64,000 nt of DNA from PALSA-612 sp963711315 (lineage in GTDB: Bacteria > Actinomycetota > Thermoleophilia > Gaiellales > Gaiellaceae). Location of the stretch: contig CAVQDQ010000003.1 in the NCBI GenBank assembly GCA_963711315.1, positions 124,001-188,000 of the forward strand, given 5' to 3'. The first letter of the stretch is position 1; each line of letters opens with the position of its first letter. Below are positions 36,695-46,223 of the stretch, in pieces. The notes beneath the pieces were generated by a model, which ran no database searches, was not told the DNA's origin, and saw nothing but the letters and a program-made list of their open reading frames with translations. The translations under genes and the position numbers were made by a program.

Positions 36695-38318
36695 ATGGGC
36701 CTCCGAGTCTGCCTCGTCACGCCGTTCGCCTGGTCGCAGCCGCACGACGTGAACGACCATGTCGCCGGGGCTCGCGCGCGAGCTGCGCCGGCTCGGCCAT
36801 ACGGTCACCGTCCTGGCGCCGTCCAACCGCGCCGCCGACCTTCGCGAGGGCCGGCGCGCGCTCCAGAGCGGCCGCCTCGGCGAAGTCGTAGCGATCGGCC
36901 CGGCGCTCCCCATCTCGCGTCGCAGCACCATGGCCGCGCCTGTCGGCGTGCGGGCGAACCTCGCGCTCGCCCTCGCCCACGGCGCGTTCGATGTCGTCCA
37001 CGGCTTCGAGCCGGGGCTGCCGAGCCTCTCGTACCTCGCCCTCCGCGACACGCGCGCGCTCGCCGTCGCGACATTCTTCTCCCCGGACCGCCTCTTCTTC
37101 CCGCCGGCCAAGGCTCAGCGAGCACGCCTGCTCGGCCGCATCGACGCGCTGCTCGCCACTTCCGAGGAGACGGCGGAGGCGGCAGCCGAGCGCTTCCCCG
37201 GCGACTACACCGTGATCTCGCCGGGTGTCGATCTGGAGCTCTTTCACCCCACGAAGAAGAAGCAGAGAATCGTCGTGGAGCTCGTGCCGGGAGAGCGCGA
37301 AGCCGCGCGGAAGGCAATTCGCAGCCTCGACGGGCTCGACGGATGGGAGGTCGTCCTCCTGCGGCAGAGCGCGCCCGCCGGCAAGCCGTACGTGCCGCAT
37401 CGCTTACGCGGACGCGTCCACGTCCGGACTCAGCCGTCCGCGGAGGAGCGCGCCGCCCTGCTCAACGAGGCGAGCGAGTTCGTGCCCGCGCCAGGAGGAA
37501 GTGACCGGCTGGCCCTCGAAGCCGCGGCGGCGTCAGGCGTCAGCGCTCCCGCCGACGGCTTCGCTCGAGTCGCCGCTCGGCTCGACCGCCTCTATCGCCG
37601 GCTTGCCGGCCGGAAGCGCGCGATCCACGTCGACAGCGACCCGCTGTCGGATCGCGAGTGGATCGCGGTCGACCTTCACACGCATACGTCGTGGTCGCAC
37701 GACTGCAGCGTCCCTGCGGCGGAGCTGCTCGAAACGGCAGAGGAGATCGGCCTCGGCGCCATTGCTGTCACCGACCACAACGTGTTCGGGGGCGCGCAAG
37801 AGGCGGTCGAGCTGGCACGTGATCGCCGCCTGATCGTCATCCCCGGCGAGGAGGTGAAGACGAAAGGCCAGGGTGAGGTGATCGGCCTCTTCCTGCGTGA
37901 GGAGATCCCGCGCGGCCTGACCTTCGAGGACACGATCGACGCCGTCCGGGCCCAGGGGGGCCTCGTCTTCCTCCCTCACCCGTTCGACCGCCGCCACGCC
38001 ATCCCCGATCCCGCCACGCTGCACCGGCACCTGGCGAAGATCGACGTGCTCGAGGTCTACAACGCACGACTGCTCAAAGAGACGTACAACGACGAGGCGC
38101 TGCGTTTCGCGCGGAAGTACAACCTCCTCCAGGGCGCCGGCTCGGACGCGCACGTGCTGCCCGGCCTCGGCACCGGCGCCGTGCGCATGCGCGAGTTCCG
38201 GACGCCCGAGGAGTTCCTCATCAGCCTGCGATCGGCCGAGATCCTCCGGCGACCGAAGTCGCTGACGTATCTCCAGTCCCTCAAGTGGGTGGCCCAGGTC
38301 AAGGAAAAGGTGCGCTAG
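36695..38318 (+). CDS. GT4-type glycosyltransferase fused to a PHP-domain phosphoesterase, one frameshift
   Basis: MGLRVCLVTPFAWSQPHDVN (from ATG 36695) is a GT4 N terminus; after a frame change near 36762 it continues PGLARELRRLGHTVTVLAPS, then FDVVHGFEPGLPSLSYLALR and a reduced second domain up to about residue 290. A PHP domain then begins at DLHTHTSWSHDCS with the further metal ligands VTDHNVFGGA, PGEEVKT, LPHPFDRRH, EVYNAR and GSDAHV. PHP enzymes hydrolyse phosphate esters with two or three metal ions. The GT part lacks most of the GT4 donor-binding motifs, so it may be a binding module. TAGACT (36680-36685) precedes the start. Confidence 0.7.
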
Positions 38319-38339
38319 CCGAGAAGGTCCACCCTCCAC

Positions 38340-38927
38340 GTGGCGGTGCCGAACGACGAGATCTACGAGAAGTACCTGCAGAAGGCGATCCGCGAGATCA
38401 ACGATCTCGGCGACGAGATCGCTCGCGCCGCCGGCGAGCGTGCGGTGCCCGTGCTCGGCTCAGGGCATCCCCTGGCCGACATCATGCTCCTGAAGTACGG
38501 GCCGCAAGCGTCCGAGATCGAGGAAGGCGTCGCGTTCTACGGGCGGGCCGGACAGGCCGTGCTGCGCTCGCTGCAGCGCCTGCGCGTCGACCCGATGTCC
38601 GTCTACGGCACGAACTGCCTGAAGTTCGAAGGCGCGGAGCCCGACGACCAGTCCCGCGAGTGGCTCGCCCGCGAGCTGTACATCGTCCAGCCGAAGCTCG
38701 TCGTCTGCATGGGCGACGACGCGCTCGGCTTTCTCAACGCGCTCGACTTCCCGCTCAGCCGGGAGGTGGAGCCGAAGACGGGCGAGCTCCAGTCGTTCAC
38801 GCCGACGATCGACGCGCTCGTCGCGCCCGACATCGACGCGTCGCTCGACGAGCAGCCGCTGAAGACCGCGTTCTGGAATGCCTTCAAGCCCGTCGGCGCG
38901 TGGTGGGCCGAGCTGCCGCCGTACTAA
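38340..38927 (+). CDS. uracil-DNA glycosylase superfamily protein
   Basis: A 195-residue protein from GTG 38340, with the family 4/5-like layout PVLGSGHPLADIMLLKYGP, EEGVAFYGRAGQAVLRSL and VYGTNCLKFE, then PKLVVCMGDDALGFLNA. The four FeS cysteines of family 4 enzymes are not evident, and the usual catalytic GEAPG motif is replaced by KYGPQASE. It may be a divergent glycosylase or a non-catalytic relative. It follows the GT4-PHP gene by 21 bases. Confidence 0.7.
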   Translation: MAVPNDEIYEKYLQKAIREINDLGDEIARAAGERAVPVLGSGHPLADIMLLKYGPQASEIEEGVAFYGRAGQAVLRSLQRLRVDPMSVYGTNCLKFEGAEPDDQSREWLARELYIVQPKLVVCMGDDALGFLNALDFPLSREVEPKTGELQSFTPTIDALVAPDIDASLDEQPLKTAFWNAFKPVGAWWAELPPY

Positions 38928-38928
38928 C

Positions 38929-40014
38929 TTACGGCGTAAGCCGGTAGAAGCGCCAGAAGTCGTTCTCGATCGGCAGCACCTCGAAGCCGGTGAGCTCAGC
39001 CTCCTCTGCGTACGCGCGCACCGTGTCCGGCCGCATGACGGTGCCCGTCCCGGCCGGGTTGTCGCCGACCATGCCGACCGGCAGGCAGTGGAGCACGCTG
39101 AAGCCGTAGTAGAGGCGCTCGAGGTCGCTGGCAGGCGCCTGGAAGCTGTCCTCGGTGCGCTCGTCGTCCACGATGACCGAGCCGCCCTCGGCCAGCATGC
39201 CGCGCAGCGCCACCAGCACGTCCACGGGGCGGGACATGTCGTGGAGGGCTTCGAAGATCGTGACGAGGTCGTACTGGCCCGCGAGTGCCGGATCGGCGGC
39301 GTCTCGCTCGTAGAACGTCACGCGATCCTCCACGCCGCTCCCTACGAGGTTCTTGCGGGCCTTGGCGATCGACGCCGTGTCGAGGTCGACACCGTCCACG
39401 CGCACGAGCGGATATGCGCGTGCGATCCCAATGCTCGACCATCCGCAACCACACGCGACATCGGCGACACGAGCCGGGGGCTCTGCCCCCAGGCGCGCGT
39501 GCACGTCGCTCACTGCCGGGAGCCACTCCTGCCCGAGCAGATGGGTGAAGAGCGGACGCGTGAACGCCTCCTGGCCCTCGTACAGGTCCGCTCCGTAGTG
39601 CTCGTACGGCACGCCGTTTCCGGAGCGGAATGCCGCCAGCAACTCGTCCAGTGGCCGTACGGCGCCGGCGAAGACCATCCCGAAGGGGGCGGCGTAGTTG
39701 AGGCTCGTCTCGTCCAACAGCGCCTCGTCGTGGCCCTCAGGGAGGCTGAACTGGCGTTTCAGCGGGTCAGCCCCCGCATCGTCGACCTCGAGGATGCCCG
39801 TTGCGGCCTGCTGCTCGAGCCACTCGCGCGCATAGCGCTCGTGGATGCCGGCGGCTTCGGCGAGGCCGCTCGACGTGAGCGGCCCCGCCTCGGCAAGTGC
39901 TCGATACAGCCCCAGCCGGTCGCCGAGGTAGACCCCGAAGAGGTCCATCGCGCCCACGGTCGCCTCGAAGAGGCGACCCACGAGCGCGTCGCGGCGAGCC
40001 TCAGGCTCCGACAC
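38929..40014 (-). CDS. SAM-dependent class I methyltransferase with N-terminal winged helix
   Basis: The 361-residue product has an N-terminal dimerisation/winged-helix region (LFEATVGAMDLFGVYLGDRLG; ARE WLEQQ segment) and a Rossmann methyltransferase domain: VADVACGCGWSSIGIAR (motif I), VDGVDLDTASI (motif II) and EALHDMSRPV (post-IV). Small-molecule O- or C-methyltransferases of this type are common; the substrate is unknown. I start at GTG 40014, two bases after the lipoprotein stop, since the ATG at 40083 would overlap that gene by 67 bases. Confidence 0.8.
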   Translation of the reverse strand: MSEPEARRDALVGRLFEATVGAMDLFGVYLGDRLGLYRALAEAGPLTSSGLAEAAGIHERYAREWLEQQAATGILEVDDAGADPLKRQFSLPEGHDEALLDETSLNYAAPFGMVFAGAVRPLDELLAAFRSGNGVPYEHYGADLYEGQEAFTRPLFTHLLGQEWLPAVSDVHARLGAEPPARVADVACGCGWSSIGIARAYPLVRVDGVDLDTASIAKARKNLVGSGVEDRVTFYERDAADPALAGQYDLVTIFEALHDMSRPVDVLVALRGMLAEGGSVIVDDERTEDSFQAPASDLERLYYGFSVLHCLPVGMVGDNPAGTGTVMRPDTVRAYAEEAELTGFEVLPIENDFWRFYRLTP

Positions 40015-40016
40015 GT

Positions 40017-40595
40017 CTACGTGCAGTTCTGCTGCGCCCAGGTCGAGATGTTCGTTGCGGCTGTCGTCATCTTCGTCGACCACTCGGTGCCGAGCTGCGA
40101 GAGCTTGGCCAGCGCCTGCGGGTCTGGCTGCTGTCCCGAGGAAAGGTCGACTCCCTCGAGCGCGTCGGCGATCTGCTGATAGCCGTCCGCGAGCGTCTGG
40201 AAGTCGGACTTGATCTCGTCCGGCGCCGACTGCGCGAGCTCGTCGAGCTGGTCGGCCACCGTCTGGAGGTTCGCGTCCCCCGAGCCGCTGAACGCCTGGG
40301 AGATCTGCTGCCCGAACTTGGTGAACTCCCTGCAGTTCTGCGCCGTCGCGAAGTCGGACTGACTCGTCGCGGTGGTGTCCGTCGTCTCCGTGTCGGTGGT
40401 CTCAGTCGTCTCTGTCTCTGTGGTCTCTGTCTCGGTGGTCTCCGTGTCGGCGGTCTCTGTCTCCTCAGTCGTGGTCGTCTCGGTCGTCGTGGTGTCTCCA
40501 CTTGCGCTGTTGTCACCGCCGCCGCAGCCCGCGAACGCAAATACGAGCGTCGCGAAGCTCACGATGACGAGCAGCGTGACGAGCTTTCGTGCCAT
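40017..40595 (-). CDS. secreted lipoprotein with Thr/Glu-rich linker
   Basis: ATG 40595 follows GAGGAGG and encodes a lipoprotein signal MARKLVTLLVIVSFATLVFA with the lipobox FAGC. A roughly 45-residue low-complexity stalk of Thr and Glu (TTETETTETE-type repeats) follows, then a helical domain (residues about 95-190) with two cysteines (QNCREF and QQNCT) that could form a disulfide. It would be anchored outside the membrane. No known family is recognised. Confidence 0.7.
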   Translation of the reverse strand: MARKLVTLLVIVSFATLVFAFAGCGGGDNSASGDTTTTETTTTEETETADTETTETETTETETTETTDTETTDTTATSQSDFATAQNCREFTKFGQQISQAFSGSGDANLQTVADQLDELAQSAPDEIKSDFQTLADGYQQIADALEGVDLSSGQQPDPQALAKLSQLGTEWSTKMTTAATNISTWAQQNCT

Positions 40596-40626
40596 TCCTG
40601 CCCTCCTCGATTGACGTGCCTCGACC

Positions 40627-42004
40627 CTAAGGCACGGCAGAAGCCCGCGCAAGCAGAGCCACGGTCTCGACGTGCGGAGTGTGCGGGAACATGTCCACGG
40701 GCCGGGCGCGCACGAGCGAATAGCCCCAATCCGCAGCCAGCTGCTTGACGTTGCCGGCGAGCGTGGTGGGGTTGCACGACACGTAGACGAGACGCGGCGC
40801 CTCGAGGCGTCCCACCTGCCGCAGAGCCTTCCCCGAGAGCCCGGCCCGCGGCGGGTCGACGACGACGGCGTCCGGCGGGCCCGCCCGCTCGCGCAGCTCC
40901 TCGAGCGAGCGCCCGACCTCGCCGGCGAAGAACGCGGCGTTGCCGATCCCGTTCAGCTCGGCGTTCTCGATCGCGCAGGCGACGGACTCCTCGGACGCCT
41001 CCACCCCCCACACCGTCATCGCGTTCTTCGCCATGACGAGGCCGATCGTGCCCGTGCCGCAGTAGAGGTCGTAGACGTTCTCGCCGCCCTCGAGGCCGGC
41101 GTACTCGATCGCCAGCTCGTAGAGCTTCTCCGCCATCGCGGTGTTCGTCTGCAGGAACGCGTTCGGGCGCACGCGGAAGCGCAGGCCGCAGAGCTCCTCC
41201 TCGATCGCGTCCTCACCCCAGAGCAGCCGCGACGGCACGTTCGTCACCTCGGACGGCCGGTCGTTGATCCCCCAGTAGACGGACTTCACCTGCGGAAAGC
41301 GCGTCATCGCCCGCGACGAACGACTCTTCCTGCAGCTCGCCGGGAGCCGTGACGAGGACGATGAGCGCCTGGCCGGTGTTTCGCCCCTCGCGGACGACCA
41401 GGTGGCGGAGGAATCCCTGTTGCGTGGCCTGGTCGTAGGCGGCGAGCCCGCGCTCGCGCGCCCAGGCGCGCGCCGCGTCGCGTACGCCGTTGCCGAGCTC
41501 GGTCGTCAGCCAGCACTCGCGGATGTCGAGCACCTCGTCCCAGCGCCCCGCCCGGTGGAAGCCGAGCACGGGCCCGTCCTTTCCCGGTGCGAAGGAGTAC
41601 TCGAGCTTGTTGCGGTAGTGGAACTGAGACTCGGCCGGCACTGCCGGCTCGAGCGGCGGGTCGACGACGCCGCCCAGCCGCACAAGAGCGTCACGCACCT
41701 GGGCAGCCTTCTCCGAGAGCTGGACGTCGTAGGCGAGGTCCTGGAAACGGCAGCCGCCGCAAGCAGGGAAGTGGTCGCATGGCGCCTCGACGCGATTCGC
41801 GCCCGGCTCCACGACCTCCACCGCCGTCGCCTCCGCATGGCTGCGACGCACCTTCGTCACTCGGGCGCGCACGACGTCACCCGGCAGGCCGCGCCGGACG
41901 AAGAGCACGAAGCCGTTCAGCCGCCCGACGCCGTTGCCGCCGTACGCGAGCGCGTCGATCTTGACCTCGACCTCGTCACCGGAGGCGACGGGGGCGGAAG
42001 CCAC
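40627..42004 (-). CDS. 23S rRNA (uracil-5-)-methyltransferase, RlmD/RumA (TrmA family), one frameshift
   Basis: The N-terminal part (GTG 42004) has a TRAM domain (VEVKIDALAYGGNGVGRLNG) and the FeS cysteines of RumA-type enzymes (CDHFPACGGCRFQDL). After a frame change near 41300 the catalytic domain follows: NAFLQTNTAMAEKLYELA, DLYCGTGTIGLVMAK, DPPRAGL and the catalytic VSCNPTTLAGNVKQL. Joined length is about 458 residues. It makes 5-methyluridine in rRNA. The start overlaps the yjbQ-like stop by one base (TAGTG). Confidence 0.85.
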
Positions 42005-42402
42005 TACTGAAGGGGCGTGACGTAGACCTTGCGGTCGCGAGGCCCGTCGAATTCGCAGAAGAAGACGCCCTGCCAGGTGCCGAGCGCGAGCTTGCCGTCA
42101 TCCAGTGGCACGAGCACCTGCGGGCTCATGAGCGAGGCGCGAATGTGCGAGGGCGCGTTCTCCTCACCCAGCTCGACGTGCTTCCATGTCCAGCCGTCGT
42201 CGACGATCCTCTCGAGCGCGTTCTCGAAGTCGCGAGCGACCATGGGATCGGCTCGCTCGTTCACGGTCACACCCGCGGTCGTGTGCGGCACGTAGACGAG
42301 CACGGCCGACGCGCCGTTCGTGCCGTCGACGGCACTCTGGACGTCCTCCGTGATCTCGACCAGCTGCGTCCGCCGTGCGGTGCGGATGGCGATCTCCCTC
42401 AC
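42004..42402 (-). CDS. YjbQ-family protein (secondary thiamine-phosphate synthase-type)
   Basis: The 132-residue protein shows the UPF0047/YjbQ pattern: YVPHTTAGVTVNERADPMVARD and HIRASLMSPQVLVPLDDGKL, ending with GTWQGVFFCEFDGPRDRKV. Some members can replace ThiE weakly; the natural role is uncertain. It is the first gene of a coupled pair with the rRNA methyltransferase. The GTG start is leaderless-like, six bases after TAGGAT. Confidence 0.88.
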   Translation of the reverse strand: MREIAIRTARRTQLVEITEDVQSAVDGTNGASAVLVYVPHTTAGVTVNERADPMVARDFENALERIVDDGWTWKHVELGEENAPSHIRASLMSPQVLVPLDDGKLALGTWQGVFFCEFDGPRDRKVYVTPLQ

Positions 42403-42420
42403 GTCGTTATCCTACGCCGA
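42403..42420. promoter_or_regulatory. 18-base divergent region with overlapping -10 boxes
   Basis: TATCCT (42408-42413, plus strand) lies seven bases before ATG 42421, and TAGGAT (42414-42409, minus strand) lies six bases before GTG 42402. The two boxes share five base pairs. There is no room for leaders, so both genes would make leaderless mRNAs from one symmetrical element. Confidence 0.45.
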
Positions 42421-43908
42421 ATGCCGACCGAGCCGCTCACGAGCGCCGAGCTCACCACCATCCGGCAGAAGGCCGATCGCTTCCTCGCGGAGCTGCTGGA
42501 CGAGTGGTACATGCACTACGCGGGTCACAAGGACTCGCTCGACATCGCGGAGATCTACGACCGCTATCCCGAGCTGACGTCGTTGGAAAACGCGACGGCG
42601 CTGGGCGCTTCGGTGGACGGCGACCGAACCATCCGCGAGCTCTGGCACTTCGGCTGCTCCGAGTACCTCGCCAACCTCACGAAGAAGCACTCGGAGCAGA
42701 TCGCCGCGCTCGAGGCGTCGGTAGAGGCGGACGTGAACGGCGAGCAGGTCGGTTTCCGCATGCTGCGGCCGGCGATGGCGAACGAGCCCGACCGCGACAA
42801 GCGACGGGCGCTCGAGCAGGCGCGGAACGAGCTGACCGAGGAGCACATGAACCCGGTCTACCGCGAGTCGGCTGCCCTCACGCTGCAGGCGGTGAAGGAT
42901 CTCGGTGCGCCGGACGCGGTCGAGCTGCATCGCCGCTTCGGCTTCAAGCTCGACGAGCTTGCGGACCAGTGCCGCGCCGTCCTCGCCGACACGGAGAGCC
43001 TGTTCGAGGAGACGATCGAGCCGCTGCTCCGCGAGCGCCTCGGCATCTCGCTCGACGAGGCAGAGCGCTGGGACATCCCGCGGCTCTTCCGCGCGGCCGA
43101 GTGGGACGAGCAGTTCACCGCCGACGCGATGCTGCCGGCGCTCGAGTCGACACTGAACGAGCTCGGCGTCGACATCCGCTCGCAGTCGAACGTCGAACTG
43201 GACGTCGAGGCACGCGAGAAGAAGTCGCCACGTGCCTTCTGCGCGCCGATCGAGGTCCCGGACCGCGTCGTGCTCGTCATCCAGCCGATCGGCGGCGTGG
43301 ACGACTGGCGCGCGCTCTTCCACGAGGCCGGGCACACGGAGCACTTCGCGCTCACGTCGGCGGACCTGTCGATGGAAGCGCGGCGGCTGGGCGACAACGC
43401 GGTCACGGAGGGCTGGGCGGCGCTGTTCGACCGGCTCGTCAGCGATCCGACGTGGCTCGACCGGCGGCTGTCGTTCCCCGACCCGAAGGGCTTCACGGCC
43501 GAGAGCGCCGCCCAGGAGCTGTGGTTCCTGCGCCGCTACTCGGCAAAGCTCCTCTACGAGCTGGAGCTCTACCTCGCGGACGACATCGAGTCGATGCGCT
43601 CGCGCTACGTCGAGATCCTCGGCGGGGCGCTCAAGGTGGAGCCCAGCCCCACCGACTGGCTGTTCGACGTCGACCCCGGTTTCTACTGCACCGAGTACCT
43701 GCGCTCGTGGGCCTTCGAGGCGCAGATGCGGTTCCACCTGTGCTCGAAGTTCGGCTACGACTGGTTCTCGAAGAAGCAGGCCGGCTCGCTGCTACAGGAG
43801 CTGTGGTCACTCGGACAGGAGCCGACGGCCGACGAGATGCTCGCCGACGTCACCGGCGCGGGCATCGAGATGGCCGCGGTCGCCGAGCGCGCCCGCGAGA
43901 TGCTCTAG
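42421..43908 (+). CDS. M3-like gluzincin metallopeptidase
   Basis: The 495-residue mostly helical protein has HEAGH (in ALFHEAGHTEHFAL, residue about 302) and a downstream third ligand in VTEGWAALFDRL, as in M3/oligopeptidase-F-like and related gluzincins. The rest of the sequence does not closely match classical oligoendopeptidase F, so I call only the fold. It probably cleaves peptides in the cytoplasm. ATG 42421 is chosen because it fits the promoter and the divergent gene; the frame is open further upstream. A strong terminator follows. Confidence 0.7.
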   Translation: MPTEPLTSAELTTIRQKADRFLAELLDEWYMHYAGHKDSLDIAEIYDRYPELTSLENATALGASVDGDRTIRELWHFGCSEYLANLTKKHSEQIAALEASVEADVNGEQVGFRMLRPAMANEPDRDKRRALEQARNELTEEHMNPVYRESAALTLQAVKDLGAPDAVELHRRFGFKLDELADQCRAVLADTESLFEETIEPLLRERLGISLDEAERWDIPRLFRAAEWDEQFTADAMLPALESTLNELGVDIRSQSNVELDVEAREKKSPRAFCAPIEVPDRVVLVIQPIGGVDDWRALFHEAGHTEHFALTSADLSMEARRLGDNAVTEGWAALFDRLVSDPTWLDRRLSFPDPKGFTAESAAQELWFLRRYSAKLLYELELYLADDIESMRSRYVEILGGALKVEPSPTDWLFDVDPGFYCTEYLRSWAFEAQMRFHLCSKFGYDWFSKKQAGSLLQELWSLGQEPTADEMLADVTGAGIEMAAVAERAREML

Positions 43909-43930
43909 GCGCCCGCGCAGGAATTACGGA

Positions 43931-43969
43931 ATCGTCGGAGGGGCCCCGTGAAGGGGCCCCTCCGACGAT
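43931..43969. terminator. bidirectional terminator hairpin
   Basis: A perfect 17-base-pair stem: ATCGTCGGAGGGGCCCC (43931-43947), loop GTGAA, and the inverse copy at 43953-43969. It lies between the convergent peptidase and surface-protein genes. No U-tract follows, as is common in high-GC actinobacteria. Confidence 0.8.
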
Positions 43970-43988
43970 CCAACAGCGGTCGGCGTCG

Positions 43989-46223
43989 CTAGACGACGAT
44001 GCCGTTGTTCCAGTAGTCGAGGATGGACGCGAGGTCGGTCATGTCCGACCCGTCGGTGCTCGCAAGCGCGGCGTTCACGTCCGCGATCAGCTCCGCGAGC
44101 GTGAAGTCGCCGAACGTGGCGCCGAAGCGCGACTCGTTCAGCAGCGCCGTCACCGCCTGCTTGAGCAGGATCTGGGCCTTGCCCGGACAGGTCTGGCCCG
44201 CCCTGGAAGCTCAGCGCCTGGCAGGAGCGTGTAGTGCTGATCGAGGCCCGATCTAGGCGTCCGGCACGTCGAACACGTGCTCGAGGGTCGTGATCCTCGT
44301 GTCAGACCCGACACGGGCGGCATGAGCGCCTGCCAGCCGATGCGGTTGCCCTGGTTCTTGTAGTAGCCGAGCGAGAACCCGTACCACTTCGAGTTCACGA
44401 CCGTCCAGTCCGGGTAGTCGACGCCTGCCGTCTGCGTCCAGGTCTGGAAGTTCGGGATGTAGAACGGCAGCACCGTCTCGGAGAAGGTGTACGTGCCCGG
44501 CGCGAGCCAGAACTGCGCGGGGTCGCCTTCCTTGATGGTGACGGTGCCCACGACCGTGCTTCCCTGCTTGATCGTGACCGTGAACGGCGTCGTGTCGCTC
44601 AGCTGGTTGCCGGTGCCGAACTCGATCACGTCCTTGCGGATGATCCACGGGCACAGCGTCTGCGTGGACCTGCTGATCGTGGGGTCACCGCCGTAGAACT
44701 CCCAGTCGCTCCAGAACGACGGGTCGGGCTGCTCCTCGTCCACCACGGTCGCGGTGTTCGTGTCGCAGAGCTGCTTGCCCGTCTGGAAGTTCCAGCCGAA
44801 GTACCACGAGAGCGTGGTGTTGCACTCGTAGAGCCACTTCTCGGTCGGCTGGATCAGGCCGTCGTTGTTCGCGTCGCCCGACTGGTAGACGACGTTCGCG
44901 CACTTGTCGTCGGTGACGACGGGCTTCACGGCGGCCGGCCCGACGTTCTTCACCGCGTAGTTGAAGGTGACGACACCGTCCTCAGCGACGAACTGCGGCG
45001 CCGTCTTCACGATCGACAGGTTGAAGTCGATCGTGTTGATCAGCGTGCTGTCGAGGTAGTCACCGCCCGGAACGACGTTGAAGCCGATCGTCCCGCGGCT
45101 GTCGGCCACCGGATAGCCGGCCTTCGCCTGCTCGACGAACTGCCAGCCGGGCCCGGAGAGGTTCGTGGCCTTGAGCGTCAGCCAGAGCTCGAGCGGGTCG
45201 TTTTCTGCGACCTGCTCGGTGCCGACCACGCCCACGCCCCGCTCGGACAGCTGGACGTCGAAGTACACGCCGGAGGCGTCGTAGTCGACGTACTTGTCAG
45301 GCCCGCCGGCCTGCCAGTAGAGGAAGACCGCTTTGCGGATCACGGCTCCCATGAGCTTGAAGCCCACCTTGTCGTCGACCGTGGTGTCCCCGTACTTGCC
45401 CGTCGCCGTGGCGACGTTGTCGAGGACCGAGCTCGGCCCCGTGAACGCGGGCGAGTAGGTGCAGCTGTAGATCCACGTCTCCGTCAGGTCGAGCAGGTTG
45501 TTGGTGTTCCCGTCACCGCTCACGTAGGCCGGGGACGGGCAGGAGTCGTCGCTCACCGTGATGTCGGAGAGCGGAACGTTGCCCTCGTTCGTCACCTCGT
45601 ACTTGTACTCCACAGGCCCGCCGGCGAGGAAGTACTCCTTGGCGGCGTTCTTGTCGACCTTGATCTGCGGGTCCGGGCACTCGACCCCGGTCCAGTTGAC
45701 CTTGTAGGGCCTGTTGCGAGTGATGGTTGCCAGCCCATCCTTTCTCAGCCCCGTCGCACTGACCGTTACGTTAGCCGATTGGGCACCAACCGACGAGGAC
45801 ACCAGGGTGACCTCCATGGTCGCGGTGTCAGTCGACATCGTGCCGAGAGCCGTCGCCTCCCAGTTCGCCGGGAGGACGATCGTGTTGTCGAGCATGGACT
45901 CACTGATAGCCGCTGACGGCACGGGCTCGCTCGCCGACACGGTCACGGTGGCACCGTCGTTGAAGACCCTTAGTGTTGTTCTGGCCGTCGTCTGGAACCG
46001 CTTCGTTCCGCTGAATCGCAATCAGGACCGTGTCGACGGTGGACACCCCGTTGCACACGCTCCCGAAGTTCAGATCGAGGAGGGCCACCGGCACTGCCCC
46101 GTCGCCGTCCGGCGTGGTGTCGTCCGCGTATGCCACCGAACCGACCGCCAACGAGGCGACGAGCGCTCCGAGGACCAAAGCCCCCCAGCGCGCCCTCCAC
46201 TTTGAATGTCGTTGTTTCGCCAC
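43989..46223 (-). CDS. large secreted repeat (DUF11/SpaA-like) surface protein, several frameshifts
   Basis: GTG 46223 with GGGGAGG upstream starts a signal peptide (LGALVASLAVGSVAYAD). After a frame change near 45975 the mature protein has Ig-like repeats typical of adhesins: VEYKYEVTNEGNVPLSDITV and VVTFNYAVKNVGPAAVKPVV, each followed by a C-x-n-YxSGDxNNDGLIQ-like calcium-loop motif. A SpaA-like beta domain (GTYTFSETVLPFY) and a YYKNQ-x5-W motif resembling GYWKNH domains follow. Between about 44200 and 44320 the frame changes several times before the end (ILDYWNNGIVV, stop 43989). No LPXTG motif or anchor is visible. Joined length is about 740 residues. Confidence 0.7.
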
